From Tubulanus polymorphus (Eukaryota; Nemertea; Palaeonemertea; Tubulaniformes; Tubulanidae): 64,000 nucleotides of DNA. The notes beneath the pieces are model-generated. The model worked only from the letters and a program-made list of their open reading frames with translations. It was not told where the DNA came from and made no database searches. The stretch is from NCBI RefSeq assembly GCF_964204645.1, contig NC_134033.1:12154155-12218154 (forward strand). Direction: 5' to 3'. Of this stretch, positions 41,701 to 54,753 are shown one piece after another (position 1 is the first letter of the stretch; each line of letters begins with the position of its first letter). Both the position numbers and the translations under genes were made by a program.

Positions 41701-43394
41701 CACCAACCTTCGTCAATTAACACCAAATTCCATGAATAATATCTGCAGCTTTTTGTTTTCAATAATAAACTGATGATGATTAAATGGTTTAATTACACTC
41801 TAGAGGAGAATTAAATTTTGTAATTAACTTAATTAAAATTAATTACGTTTTGTGAAACACCAAACTTGATTTAATCATGATGATTCAATCATGATTAGCG
41901 ATTTAATCATAATTAAGGGTTTATTACGCTTTGTGAAACCGGATCCAGGGGTTTTGTCAGCACGACCACCAAATACGACACCAAGTATTGAATTAATTGA
42001 TTTTGTCCATAGATATGATAGATTTCTGTCAGTAGAGTACATATATATGGGGTTATAGGGTTAAAAAGTGCTAATCACTGCTCGGAAATAAACCCCATTT
42101 ACGAGGATTTTATTTTCCTGGGGCCGGTTTCACAAAGCATAATTAACTTTATTTATAATTAGGACCTAAATCATGATTAAATTTCCTTAATCATGATTAG
42201 TTAATTACGATTAAAATTCGGTTTCACGAAAGGGTTTAATTACAAAATTAACTAATTACATAATTAGGCAACTTGATTACAATTTAACTGTATCAAAATG
42301 GCGGAACTTTAGACAGCCATTTGCTGTCCAAGCATCAACAACCTTCCTTGTTTAGAGGAAAAGAGAAATTCACTCCTTTGGGAGTTAAAGATTGCTCTGA
42401 AAGGTCTCAGGAACCAGTGGAAAAACTTAGCAAGATGTCTCAGAAGTTTTTAAATAGAAACTCACCTCCAGTCAGCAAAATTAAATCCTCGTAAATGGGG
42501 TTTTTTTCGAGCAGTGATTAGCACTTTTTAACACTAACTCCATAGATATGTACTCTACTGACGGAAATCTATCATATGTATGGACAAAATCAATTAATTC
42601 AATACTTCTAAGTATGTGGTGGTCGTGCTGACAAAAACATAGGACGTTTGAAAAAAAATCAATAGAATTTAGAGTATTGACATGCCTTTTTTACAAAAGG
42701 CAAAAAATCCAAATTATTTGAGCCAAACAATCTGAAGAACTAAATAAGTGTAGGAATTGCCGTCGTCAATTAATAAACACCAAATTCCATGAATAATATC
42801 TGCAGCTTTTTGTTTTTAATAATAAACTAATGATGATTATAAGGTTTAATTACACTCTAGAGGGGAATTAAATTTTGTAATTAACTTAATTATAATTAAA
42901 GTTAATTACGTTTTGTGAAACACCTAACTTGATTAAATCATGATAATTTAATCATGATTAGTGATTTAATCATAATTAAGGGTTAATTACGCTCTGTGAA
43001 ACCGGCCCCTGACTAGGGGGTTAGTTTCTATTTAAAAACTTTAGAGACATCTTGCTAAGTTTTCCACTGGTTCCTGAGACCTTTCAGAGCAATCTTTAAC
43101 TCCCAAAGGCAAAGGAGTGAATTTCTCTTTTCGTCTAAACAAGGAACTGGAAGGTTGTTGATGCTTGAACAGCGAATGGCTGTCTAAAGTTCCACCATTT
43201 TGATACATTTAAATTGTAATTAAGTTGCCTAATTATGTATATAATTAGTTAATTTTGTAATAGTAACCCTTTTGTGAAACCGAATTTCAATCGTAATTAA
43301 CTAATGATAATTAAAGAAATTCAATCATGATTTAGGTCCTAATTATAATTAAAGTTAATTATGCTTTGTGAAACCAGCCCCTGGTTTTTTATTT
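41701..43394. repeat. Nested MITE cluster with TTAATTA-rich inverted repeats
   Basis: No gene. An element of about 900 bp runs from GGGGCCGGTTTCACAAAGCA (42119) to its inverse ending near 43013. 41950-42118 is repeated inverted at 42480-42640, and a further copy of the terminal motif ends at 43380 (GTGAAACCAGCCCC). The sequence reads as successive insertions of one family into itself. A partial copy is at 52670-53610. Confidence 0.6.
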
Positions 43395-44673
43395 GTTTGG
43401 TTTTTTTGTTTTGCTTTTTTCACTTCACCGCCGAGTTAGTCGCTACACGCCATCAAACCAAAGCCATACTGAATAACTTCTGCATACTAGCAGCGCCACA
43501 TTGCGAGAATAGTTTTCTCGTTCAAACAGTTCCTTCATGAAAGATTTTTTCCCCTCTTTAAATGACTTCATCGCGGAGTTGAAACAAGGAATTAAAAATG
43601 TTTTTTTATGCCCCGGCGGTGACTTGTGCCGCGCACCAGGATTTGATCCATTGATTGCGCTTTTCTGTATCACTTCTCTCCGTCGAATCTGGGAGATGAT
43701 TTTGATTTAGGGTTCCAGCTCAGATGTATGTAAAGTGATTGAACGCAAGAGAGCAAGTACACTGTATTAAGAGTTATAGATGAGAGAGAGAGAATGAAAT
43801 AAGAGTACATGTGCTTAAATAGCTACTGATAAGACACTGGCCAGTTCGGCACTGATGCAAGGTCATTAGTACCTTATATGGACTGACCAGTGTTCTGTCG
43901 AAAATATTAAGATAATTAGTTACTACACATATATATTCATAATAGTAATGATAATTATCATAATAGTAATTATTACATCCTTCCTCTGTATCAATTTAGA
44001 TAGCCTAAGGCCAAAAAAATTGATACCTTGTTTCTCCGCTCTGCTGAGCTTAAATGTTGACCCGGCCGGCCGCCTATCTACCCTATACATTACTTTTTTT
44101 AAAATCGTGATCAATTTCACCATAACAGACCCGGCCGCTATAGAAATGAACTGTTTATAAATTTTATCATATTTTACAAAAATGACCCGGCCGCTGCGGA
44201 GAAACAAGGTACCATTTTTGTTTAGCCTAAGTCCCAACACATGCGATCCAGGGAAACACAGAAACCAAGTTTCCGAGCGTTTCCTTGTTTTGAGGACCGA
44301 CCGAGAAACATTAATTACCGGTTTGTTTCAGTATAACTACGTCGTATGTGTTGGGCTTTACACAGATTTATTTACTGATGCGATACAAACATTGAATGGT
44401 ACTTTAAGTCATGTGCTGTGCACGATTGATATTTATTTCTAATTATTGAAATGCGACCGATGAAAGAAAAGCGATGTTGTATCCGGATAACACTAACCCG
44501 ATCGTGAATGCAAAAGAAAACAGATGATTTGAAATGTGGAGTCTAGGCCTTTCCATTAAATACGGTAATCATAAATGTAACAAATTGATCCGATCTGCTG
44601 ATTCATTTGTAATTGTGTTAGATTACGACCCGAACGCTTGAACAGCACACCGAGGATTTCATCAAACGGATCA
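43395..44673. other. Unit 2 region that lost the cyclase exon
   Basis: 43395-43760 matches 27060-27390 and 53625-53970; similarity then jumps to the sequence at 30970 of unit 1 (from about 44335). The intervening 43765-44330 is unrelated, with GACCCGGCCG repeats. The first cyclase exon and its promoter are therefore missing here. Confidence 0.6.
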
Positions 44674-47453
44674 CTAGATATCCCACTCTTCGACATCTTC
44701 CAGCAACGGTGAGCAAAGACCTTTATCGGCTTCTCGGACTAACTGATTACATTTGTCCGAATCTATGTTATATCCAACGTCGGAAAACGGGTTTGCCGGG
44801 TCCACAATCCACGGTCTGAAAGATTAAGGACACTCATGCTCTGCAGTAAAAGTTGATAAATTTCGTTTTCAAATTTCTTTTTACAGTTTAATACAATCCA
44901 GTTTACCTAAGTAAGAATTGCCATCGCAATTCTACTGAATTATTTAGGTAAGACTCCAAATAGAGATTTCATGTATGTTTGCTTCAGCTAGTAGAATGGT
45001 TCAGCTGGACTGTGCATAGCAAGGGTCAGAGGGCAGTTCTCCGAAATTTTGAAAAGTACCCTTTTTGCAAATATCATTGTTACATATATCCAATCGAAAT
45101 CTAAGGTAGAATCCTTCACTTGGGACTGAAAAGCATTTTAATAGGCCAAAAATAGTTTTTATCATGGCTTTATTTAAGAAGAATCATTATATCGATTTTT
45201 TACTTTAGGAAACTGCCCTTTTTGGGGGTTTCTCTGCTCCCTCACATCCTTATGCAAGGTCCGGCCCTGGAATGTATCTACACATGACGTAGATCCATCT
45301 TACGCGCAATCGAGATGATTAGTAGATCCATTCATCCATGACTGAGTAGATCCATTCATCCACCTATCCACATATCTGGCACTAAGGTCCTCAGTGATGA
45401 ATGTTAGTAGACCTAGTAATTCTAAATCAGTCAATTAATAGTTAACAATTACCTGCCAGGCTGCGGTACACAGCACGGTCTGTCGTAGTTAACAGTCCAT
45501 TTTATCCTAATGGACCCCGGATCCGTAAGTCGTTTTAAAACGGTTCGGAGTCCGACTCTGAGGTCAAACCTCCACGGACTTCCTGCTCTCTCCCACGTAT
45601 CTATAACCAGTAACTCATAAAAGTATGACGGCGGTCCTTTCTTAAAAATAGAGATAAGATGATACGATGTAAGATTCAAACACACATGCTAACTAAGTAT
45701 AAATGTTGATTGGGACGCTGTAATTTCGTAGTGATAGTTGTCATCGTCAAATTTGAGTGATCTCTATACTAAAATCGGTACTGAAAATCGGAAAATGTCG
45801 GTAGGGGGTGAAACGTCGTACGGGATGTAACGATGAAACTTAGATAATTCGATTCAATTTCCCCATAAATTAAATTCATCTTTACTCGATTTAAGAGTGA
45901 ATCCAGTTCACCAAACTCGATTTAAGCGAAACTGAATAAAAATAATCTGGATTTATTTAGAAATATTTTGATTTAAAAATTAAACTTTTCATGAAATCGG
46001 GGCCAGAAGTGAACGAGTCGTGTACATATGCTACGCAATCAAGGAACAACGATTGAGTGCTCAGATCGTAGGAACAGCAAGCCGTGCAATATTCTGCTGA
46101 ATATTTAAAAAGAATCGTCAGAATTCAAATCTAGACTATTTTGTGATTGAAAGTGTTGATATTAGAGAAAACCATCACTAATTGGGTTCAGACGGTATGT
46201 TCTACTTCCGATCCCAATTCAAACGTATTTATCATTTACCTAGAATTTAGAAATCTAACCTGGAAAGAACGTCTTGTTTTTGACCAGTATTTCACGGTTC
46301 GTATCAGACTTTTTACGATCGTTGGTTGTTGCTTAACGAATTCGAGCTGTAATCGGGCAAGTGGTGCAGAATAGAATCCCCTCGACCTACCATCGATATT
46401 CCGCATTTCATCATAGATATCTGCCTCTAAAAAAGTTAAAATTTATCCATGCTTTTATTAATTCTCTGTCAACTCTCTGTTGGTTTTACTGATCTAACTG
46501 TGGATTTTACTGATCAACACGTATATCGATTATGATAGACACGCTTATTACCAGGATAGCGTCTCAAGATATCGTAAGTTGGCAGAAGGTCAACTTCGTG
46601 GAACTCGTCATCATAGCGTCCCCGGAGTTTCAAGTTTATCAGGTATGAATCCCGACGAATCAATTTCAATTTGCCCTCTCTGTTCCACTTATGGGCGGCC
46701 AGAATATCCCATATGTTATCGATGCACTCTTTAATTTTGAGTTGTATATTATCCATGCCGCGGAAATCGTTGATATACATCACACAGTCGATATCGGCCT
46801 TGCCAATGACGGCTGTACCTTTACCTAACGATCCGGACTAGAATTAGAAAAAAAGACACGTACACGCAACATATCAACAAAATGCACTAAAGATATCACA
46901 TTCACCATATACAGCTAGCTGCTAAACATTGAAGTCACAAAAACAGTCTTACGAACTGAAAGTAACTGATAAGGCCGGCGTTAGAGTCGAAGACTTGAAA
47001 TGGCGGTAGCGCACAAATCAAAACGCTAAAAAACCTCTGCTTTGTGTTTTCCGCAATGTGTGTTTCTCCGAACACGAAACATTGCCATGTGCGCACGACT
47101 TACATTGTTTTTAATGACATGCGTTTAATTCGTTTTCATTTTCATTCAGACAAAATAGTGTCCTTATCGTTTTTTGTTTGTTTTGAGGATTCCGAGGTTG
47201 ACTGCAAAAGGCATCTGGCGGTGTAAGTACGTACCTTAGAGCGCCAGTCCTAACAAGTTATCGATACGGTTTTTACCTTAACAACTTCACTGACGTCGAA
47301 TGGCACATTTTCGGAGTGAAGATACCTAATCAACATGTCAAGAGCTCGTTTAAAACCGTCGTGGTATTCTTCCGTAGGTTGGATGGAATGAGCTTGAAAT
47401 GTGTTCATCTCTGAATTGCACGTATCATAAGGACTTTTAACACGTATATTCAT
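44674..47453 (-). CDS. OAS: 2'-5'-oligoadenylate synthetase-like gene, copy B, C-terminally shortened
   Basis: Exons: 47453-47277, 46837-46552, 46426-46260, 45640-45453, 44815-44674, giving 319 residues in frame. All three catalytic Asp are kept (GKADIDCVM and EVDLLPTYDIL). The donor used by copy A in exon 2 is lost here (GTAAGC reads ATAAGC), but a new GT three bases upstream (CCTG/GTAATA) keeps the phase. In exon 5 an extra base creates TAG at 44674-44676 after EEWDI, removing the last 27 residues relative to copy A. Substitutions relative to copy A are scattered. It may still be active, since the catalytic core is intact, or it may be an early pseudogene. Confidence 0.75.
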
Positions 47454-48279
47454 TGATCAGAAGCCAGTTGTTCAAAATTTGCAATAGAAAACCATTAGAT
47501 GCCTTAATTATTATTCTGACCTACCCCTTTGAGACATTTGCATTCGCATGATATCATCTTGAACATTAACTGCTGCTTCTTGTTCATCATTCCTGATGGA
47601 TATGCGTGAAACAGAATAACAAAAAGTTGACTTTACACTCAAATGTTAACATAGATCTATGCTAATTGTATACAATCGAACGAGTCCCAATGTTACAGGT
47701 TGATTGATCGATTTTCGGTTGCTAGTAAAATGGCGGATGGAGGATTCTCCCGTATTTTAATCACAGGGACTAATTGTCATTGTTGATAGTGAATGAATAA
47801 AACCAGTACCGTCACATGTATCAATGACCAAATCCAGATGTATCTTCTTTATTTGCAGGTATACTGGGATTGGTCATTGAAATTGGTTTTGTATGGTCAT
47901 TGATACTGGTTTAGTGCACCAGGTCCATGTGGTTTGGATTCTTCAGCATCTTGGTTGGATGAGTCTATAAAACCACTACTCGAATGGTTTTACTCAAACC
48001 GTTTACGTTTTCGACAAAACAAATGTGCAAAACCGGTATTTTTTAGTAAACGAAGTGGATATTTAACCGTATACGGCAAAGTGTTTACTTCCGCTATTTT
48101 ACCGTACATCATTGCTATATATTATAGTTTAAACTAATAAAAGTAACTATAAAATCATTTTATTCGGTTTAGGGTCTAAAGGACTCAAAGGGTTAGGTTT
48201 AGAGATAGAGGTTAGGGTCCGTTTTGCCCCTAGGGATGGGTGAGGGTAAGGTTGGGCGCTATAAGTAGTTAAAAGATTC
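47454..48279. other. 5' flank of OAS copy B
   Basis: It matches 35259-36056 with small indels. No exon is supported. Confidence 0.45.
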
Positions 48280-49030
48280 GGTAGGTTTTCAGCGAGCTCG
48301 GTGGTCTGGTAGCATGACGCAGCGCTAGTAATTTACTGGCCCGGGTTTGAGTCTCGCTCTAAGCCCCTCTATTTTCTCATACTCCACACTAGAATTTCGG
48401 GAAAAAATAGCCGAAGTAAACAAAAACACTCTGCCGTATACGGTAAAATATCCACTGCGTTTTAGTACACCAAATCAGTTGTCTAAACTTCGGCTTGCGA
48501 CTTTTTTACCTTCCATTTAAGTAGCGAAAAACAATTCCAATTCCGGCCGCAGCTATTGCGACTTTCGTTGCTGTATCCATATTACACTGTAAATATATGG
48601 TCCAGGTCATTACCTCGTTAGAATATGATCCAAGGCATTTCTATAATATAACATACAAACCGTTCATTATTTGATGGTTGAGATCTTATGCAACAAAGTC
48701 GAATGAATGTAGTGACAGTCCAATAGGTAAATGCGCGTTTACATCTCTGGGAGTAAGATCGTGACGTCATCGTGACGAAGTGACAAACAAAATGGCGGAT
48801 ATTTCAGGGAATGAGCGTAGTTCAAGAGGGCCTTCTTCAGTAATTTGAAGTTTAATATAGGATGGACAGTACCGGTACATACATAGAGTCTGCGCGTTCA
48901 GAGAGGCAGCGATCTATCTGAGTTCAACATTTTGTTTAGAAGCTGTTTTAGTTGTCGAATCTGATTGAAGATGAATTTTATGTTCGAAAAAAGTGGAAGT
49001 AATAATAATCAACAGAATAACAATTAGAAA
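48280..49030. repeat. Repeat R, start of duplication unit 3
   Basis: The tRNA-like SINE is at 48293-48366, then the same sequence as 36145-36810. It is interrupted near 49030 and resumes at about 52140 (AACCCTAAATATAAGCTTAA). Confidence 0.7.
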
Positions 49031-49249
49031 ATATAGCTGCAAAGCAGCGATAACGGGTTTTCTGGATGCATGTGATCGAAAGGAAAAATTAATTACCGGG
49101 TATTCGATGGAAAAATAAAATGAGATGATTTGGATATTATCGGAGCAATCCTCTTTTTGGTTGAATGGTCTAACCCCAGTATAATCACCCGTGATTTGGA
49201 AATTCTCGGAGCCCTCCTTTATTTACTTACTAAATGACGTCACAAACTG

Positions 49250-51892
49250 TTCAAGTTCAAGTTCAAGTTCAAGTTCAAATTTATTTCACAGAAAGCATGA
49301 CAGGCTATGTACACAGGTTGAGAGAAAACAAACAATAAAATTTACAATTTTTTTAAACAAAGCACAATTATAAAAGAGAGAGAGAGGACAGTAGCTTTCA
49401 GTGTGGGCCAAGCAAAGCCTTTAGGCCGCTGTCGCAAGCACCCAGGGAAAAAAAACGAAAGGGAAATGAAGAAATAAAGTGGAAGGAAATGAAAGTTGAT
49501 GATTTTTGATAATTTCAGGAGAGTTTATATGAGTAAGCTAGAGGGTTCAGGAGAGTGAGCAATTATAACAATTAGGGTTATTACATTGATGGATATCATT
49601 GTAGGTGGAGGTGAGATATGGTCTGAGTTTACGTTTTAAATTTTGTTTGCTTGTTTGTAGGATATCATTGGAAAAAGGTAGTTTTTGCCAGATGTTTGAA
49701 AGAATGTTTTGAGGTGAATTTTGATGCGGGGTTGGCGGTGTTTGTTTTGAAAATAAAGAATATGCGTGGTCTAAATATATGCTTTTTCTGATGTTGACTA
49801 AAGGAGATAAGTTTTCCGCGGTGAAGTAATTAGAAAAGTAATGGGGTGAAGATTTGATGGTGTTTTGAATAAAAAGTGCAGTTTTAAGGATGAGGACATC
49901 ATTGATTTTGAGGATTTCAAGATTTTTAAAAAGTGGGTCTGTGTGTGCAGTGTACTTAGAGTTGGTGATTATTCGAACAATCTTCTTTTGGATTAGGAGG
50001 CATTTTTTATTATAAGGCGAGTGGCCCCAAGCCAACAAGCCATAGTTCAAATGAGGATAGACTAAGGTGTAGTAAAGAGAAAGTAAATTTTGTGTGTCTA
50101 GGATGTTTTTAGTTTTGTTTATGATACCAGTAATTTGTGAAATTTTCTTGTGTATTTTGTCGATATGTGGTTTCCAGTTCAGATTTTCATGTATTGTCAA
50201 GCCGAGGAAATCTATTTGTTTTACTCTTTCAAGTTCAAAGTTGCCTATTTTGATTTGTTGTATGTGGTTTATGAATGGTCTTCTCTGATAATTATGAAAT
50301 ATGATATATTTAGTTTTGTTCAGATTAGGGGTTAGTTTATTAGCGATAAGCCAGTCATTCAATATGTTTAGGTCATAATTGATATACTGTATGAGTGTGT
50401 TGAGGTGTGTATGAGAAGCAATGCAATTTGTATCGTCAGCGAATAATATGTACTTCATGTTTACCGTGGAGGCATAGATATCATTGATGTAAATTAGAAA
50501 GAGGAGTGGACCTAGGATGGAACCCTGGGGTACACCGATGTTTGAGGATAGTGTAGAGGAGTTGTAGGATTTGTACGAAACGTATTGTTGACGATTAGAA
50601 AGATATGAGGAAAACCAATCTCTTGCTATTCCTCGGATGCCGTAATGTTATCTAGTAGTATATCGTGGTTAAGAGTGTCAAAAGCCTTCGAAAGGTCCAG
50701 GAAAATGCCGATTGTCCATTCATGGTTATTTAGTGAGTTAGAAATTCTGTCTATGAGTTCGAGTATTGCATGTTCGGTTGAATGGCTGTGTCGGAAACCA
50801 TATTGGTTAGGAAAAAGGTGTTTGTCAATGAATTTAGATAGTCGTTTATGTACAAGTTTTTCGTAGATTTTGGAAAGTGAATTTAGTAGTGAAATTGGTC
50901 GATAATTTTCGATCAGGTTTATGTCACCTTTTTTATGTAAAGGTGTTATTTTAGCTATTTTAAGTAAGTCGGGGAATTTGCCTGTTGAGAAGGATTGATT
51001 TAAAAGGCAAGTTAGAGGGTATGATATGTGGTTGATGATTCTCTGTAGGGTGTATGTGGAAATGTTGTCATGACCACTTGAGTGTTTTGTTTTGAGATTA
51101 TTTATAGTTTCTATGACTTCTCTTTCGCACACTGGCATGAGGAAGAAGTTAGAGTCGGATCTAGGTAAATTGTTCAGGTAGTGTTGAGATGGCATTTGAG
51201 ACAAGGGAAGTTCATTTGCTAGATGTTCACCAATTTGATTGAAGTGATTGTTAAAAGAGTTGGCAATTTTGATTGGGTCGGTAGTCTTAATGTTGTTAAT
51301 TTTGAATGAGTGTGTAATGTCTTGTTTATTATTAGTTTTCCCGATTACTTCCCTCAGGATTTTCCAGGTGTCTTTTATGTTGCCGTTTGCTATTTTTAAG
51401 GATTTTTGGTAGTGAAGTTTTTTGGAAAGTCTAATGATTGAGTTAAGTTTGTTTCTGTATGTTTTGAAGTTGTGTAGTTCGATAACACGTAGGATTTCAT
51501 TTTTTATAGACATTAGGTGTATGTATTTTTTATCTTTGTTGTAGATCGATTGAATTATGCCTTTAGTTATCCATGGGCTTCTTGGTGTGTTGTATTTGTT
51601 TTGTTTCAGTTTTTTTGAAGTGGTTTCTGAATTAATTATTGTGCTTAAGGTCGCTGAAAATGATTCGAATGTTTCGTTTATTGAAAGGTTGTTGTTTAGG
51701 AGTGTTGGGAAGTCAATATCGCTGAGTTTATCACATATATTGTTAAATCCTTGTTCACTGATAAAATTTTTTGTGTATGTTTGTTTACTATTGGGTTTTC
51801 GTTTTGTCCTGTGACTACACGCAAAAGTGATAAAATGGTCCGAGAGTGGTGTTGTAAGGATGTTATTTCGCCGGTGCTTGTTGTCTAACAAT
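49250..51892 (-). mobile_element. 5'-truncated LINE with (TTGAAC)n tail
   Basis: The minus-strand element ends at 49252-49281 in five TTGAAC repeats, the microsatellite tail seen in CR1/L2-like LINEs. The 5' end is cut inside ORF2, keeping only the last motif of the endonuclease. It lies within repeat R of unit 3, together with further repeat-derived sequence on both sides (49031-49249 and 51893-52140). Confidence 0.75.
49547..51891 (-). pseudogene. LINE ORF2: endonuclease remnant plus reverse transcriptase, frameshifted
   Basis: The 5' part (51891-50626) begins with the terminal SDH motif of an APE-type endonuclease (PLSDHFITF), then the reverse-transcriptase blocks ENYRPISLLNSLSKIYEKLV, NQYGFRHSHSTEHAI and FLDLSKAFDTLNHDILL. 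The frame shifts near 50640 and continues as YGIRGIARDWF, GVPQGSILGPLLFLIYINDI and the catalytic FADD (around 50440), to a C-terminus with CNNPNCYNCS. One lesion in about 2.3 kb suggests a recent insertion. Confidence 0.85.
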
Positions 51893-52288
51893 TCAATTCA
51901 ATTCTTTATTTACAGTAACCTTATAAGTAATTTTAAGTTTCAAATAGGATGGAAAGTACATTCAGACAATCTGTTGGTTCAGAGAGACCTACAGTATCAA
52001 TTTATACATTTCGTTTCGAAGCTGTCAGTTGCCGAATCTGAATGAAGATGAATTTTATTTGACGAAATCGGCGGAAAATATATAATAATAATAATAATCA
52101 ACAGAATTTCAAGAGGGTTTTCGACGAAAGTCAGAAAACCCTAAATATAAGCTTAACCGAGTTAGGCAGAGTCTATCAATCCAAAAAGGATGACAAAAAG
52201 CTAACTTAGGCAAAAGCAACGTCGTGGTAGGCCACGCTGTTAAGATGTTGTGCAAAGCCTATTGGGTTCTAAAATAACATTTATATAT
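51893..52288. repeat. Divergent repeat-R segment with hairpin
   Basis: 51940-52090 resembles 36640-36800 (AATAGGATGGA, GAATGAAGATGAATTTTATT) but is more diverged than the units are from each other. A GGGTTTTC hairpin is at 52112-52142, after which unit-3 sequence resumes. Confidence 0.5.
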
Positions 52289-52570
52289 TAGGAAAACTCT
52301 CCTCTGATACCTTTAACGAAAAGCCAAAAAGAACATTTACCGGTAATACAACGTTCCTGTGGTGACAATTATGTATCCGGTGCCTCACCAGGCCTTGGAA
52401 ATAACATATACCAGGTAAGGTTAGCCTGCGCCAGAACACTCGACACTCAATACAAAGATCGTTCTCTCTGCCTACCAATGGCGTATCTTATCAAATACCG
52501 GGTAACGGGGAATTTAGAATACGTGGAATAGAATACAAGGTTCGCAACAACGTAGATAATACGACATACA
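52289..52570. repeat. Flank repeat, unit 3 (second uninterrupted site)
   Basis: It is near-identical to 41400-41680 and again joins ACCAGGT to GCGCCAGAACACTCG without the palindrome. Confidence 0.75.
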
Positions 52571-54245
52571 CACATCTGCTGATTCACTTGTGTCAGTGGT
52601 ATATCGCGAACGCGAGCCCTGATGGCTCAAGCGAGCTCTTTAGTACACGCAGTATACGGAGCTCCGTGCTGACAAAACATAGGATGTTTGAAAATAAATC
52701 GATAGAATTTAGAGTATTGACATTCCTTTTTTTACAAAAGGCAAAAAATCGAGAAAAAATCCAAAAAAATTATTCAGCCAAACAATCTGAAAAATTGAAT
52801 AAGTGGTAGGAATTGCCTTCGTCAATTAACACCAAATTCCATGAATAATATCTGCAGCTTTTTGTTTTCAATAATAAACTAATGATGATTAAAGGGTTTA
52901 ATTACACTCTAGAGGAGAATTAAATTTTTTTGTAATTAACTGAATTAAAGTTAATTACGTTTTGTGAAACACCAAACTTGATTTAATCACGATGATTCAA
53001 TCATGATTAGCGATTTAATCATAATTAAGGGTTAATTACGCTTTGTGAAACCGGATCCAGGGGTTTTGTCAGCACGACCACCAAATACGACACCAAGTAT
53101 TGAATTAATTGATTTTGTCCATAGATATGATAGATTTCTGTCAGTAGAGTACATATCTATGGAGTTATAGGGTTAAAAAGTGCTAATCACTGCTCGGAAA
53201 TAAACCCCATTTACGAGGATTTTATTTTCCTGACTGGGAGGTAAGTTTCTATTTAAAAACTTTAGAGACATCTTGCTAAGTTTTCCACTGGTTCCTGAGA
53301 CCTTTCAGAGCAATCTTTAACTCCCAAAGGCAAAGGAGTGAATTTCTCTTTTCGTCTAAACAAGGAACAGGAAGGTTGTTGATGCTTGAACAGCAAATGG
53401 CTGTCTAAAGTTCCACCATTTTGATACATTTAAATTGTAATTAAGTTGCCTGATTATGTATATAATTAGTTAATTTTGTAAATAGTAACCCTTTTGTGAA
53501 ACCGAATTTCAATCGTAATTAACTAATGATAATTAAAGAAATTCAATCATGATTTAGGTCCTAATTATAATTAAAGTTAATTATGCTTTGTGAAACCAGC
53601 CCCTGGTTTTTTATTTGTTTGGTTTTTTTGTTTTGCTTTTTTCACTTCACCGCCGAGTTAGTCGCTACACGCCATCAAACCAAAGCCATACTGAATAACT
53701 TCTGCATACTAGCAGCGCCACATGGCGAAAATAGTTTTCTCGTTCAAACAGTTCCTTCATGAAAGATTTTTTCCCCTCTTTAAATGACTTCATCACGGAG
53801 TTGAAACAAGAAATTAAAAATGTTTTTTTTCATGCCCTGGCGGTGACTTGTGCCGCGCACCGGGATTTGATCCGTTGATTGCGCTTTTCTGTATCACTTC
53901 TCTCCGTCGAATTTGGGAGATGATTTTGATTTAAAGGGTTCCAGCTCAGATGTATGTAAAATGATTGAACGCAAGAGAGCAAGTGATATACACGTCCACG
54001 TAATTTATCATTTACACGATTCTAAAGTGATGGCCAACAACCGGCATCAGAGGAAATAGTTAACTAAGACATGTTGTCCTTAATTTAAGTGCATAAATCA
54101 CACTATGAAAACATAAAGTAGCCAATGGCAATTATACCAAATTTTGAGTTTAACTAGAGAGCCCTGAAAATTCAAAATGTATCTATGACATGGGCGCCCT
54201 GCCACAGCGGAGCAGTACTCAGAAACCTAGGCTTCATCCGCCCCT
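52571..54245. repeat. MITE remnants and cyclase upstream region, unit 3
   Basis: 52670-53610 carries a shortened version of the MITE cluster at 41701-43394. 53625-54245 matches 27060-27656. No gene. Confidence 0.55.
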
Positions 54246-54261
54246 GATTTATATATACGCC
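54246..54261 (+). promoter_or_regulatory. TATA-like element of proximal cyclase first exon
   Basis: GATTTATATATACGCC, same sequence and distance to the ATG as the upstream copy. Confidence 0.4.
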
Positions 54262-54753
54262 CCGAAACAGCTACTGCAGTGAACAACCGGCGAGCTCGAC
54301 ACCAGCGTTCTGAAATTCATAATCTTCGAACGCTGCAACTCGCTGCACGACGACCGTACTACGCGATCGGTTTACAGTCATTTTAGTCGTTCATTCGTCT
54401 GTATCAAACTCTCATCTTACTTTCACATCGTACGTTATACAAACCGTCCGCGCGACACCTCAGCGTGACCGTACCAAGGAGTTTACACACGCTCATCAAT
54501 TTCAAATTCTATACAAACGTGTCTTTCTGCTGGTTAGTATTTGTAATACGGTATGGAGTTTACACCTGGGCGGAGTGGTACATATGTACAACTAAAAATC
54601 TAATAATATAATCATACGAATATATACCCGCGTGGTGTCTGTCGATGTTGTTTGGAGTTTGGAGTTATATCATCTTCCGAAACATGAGCGACGTGCGTCA
54701 TTTGTTCAGCTCAAATATTATCTGATACGGAATCGCGTTTAATTCGTTTCCCA

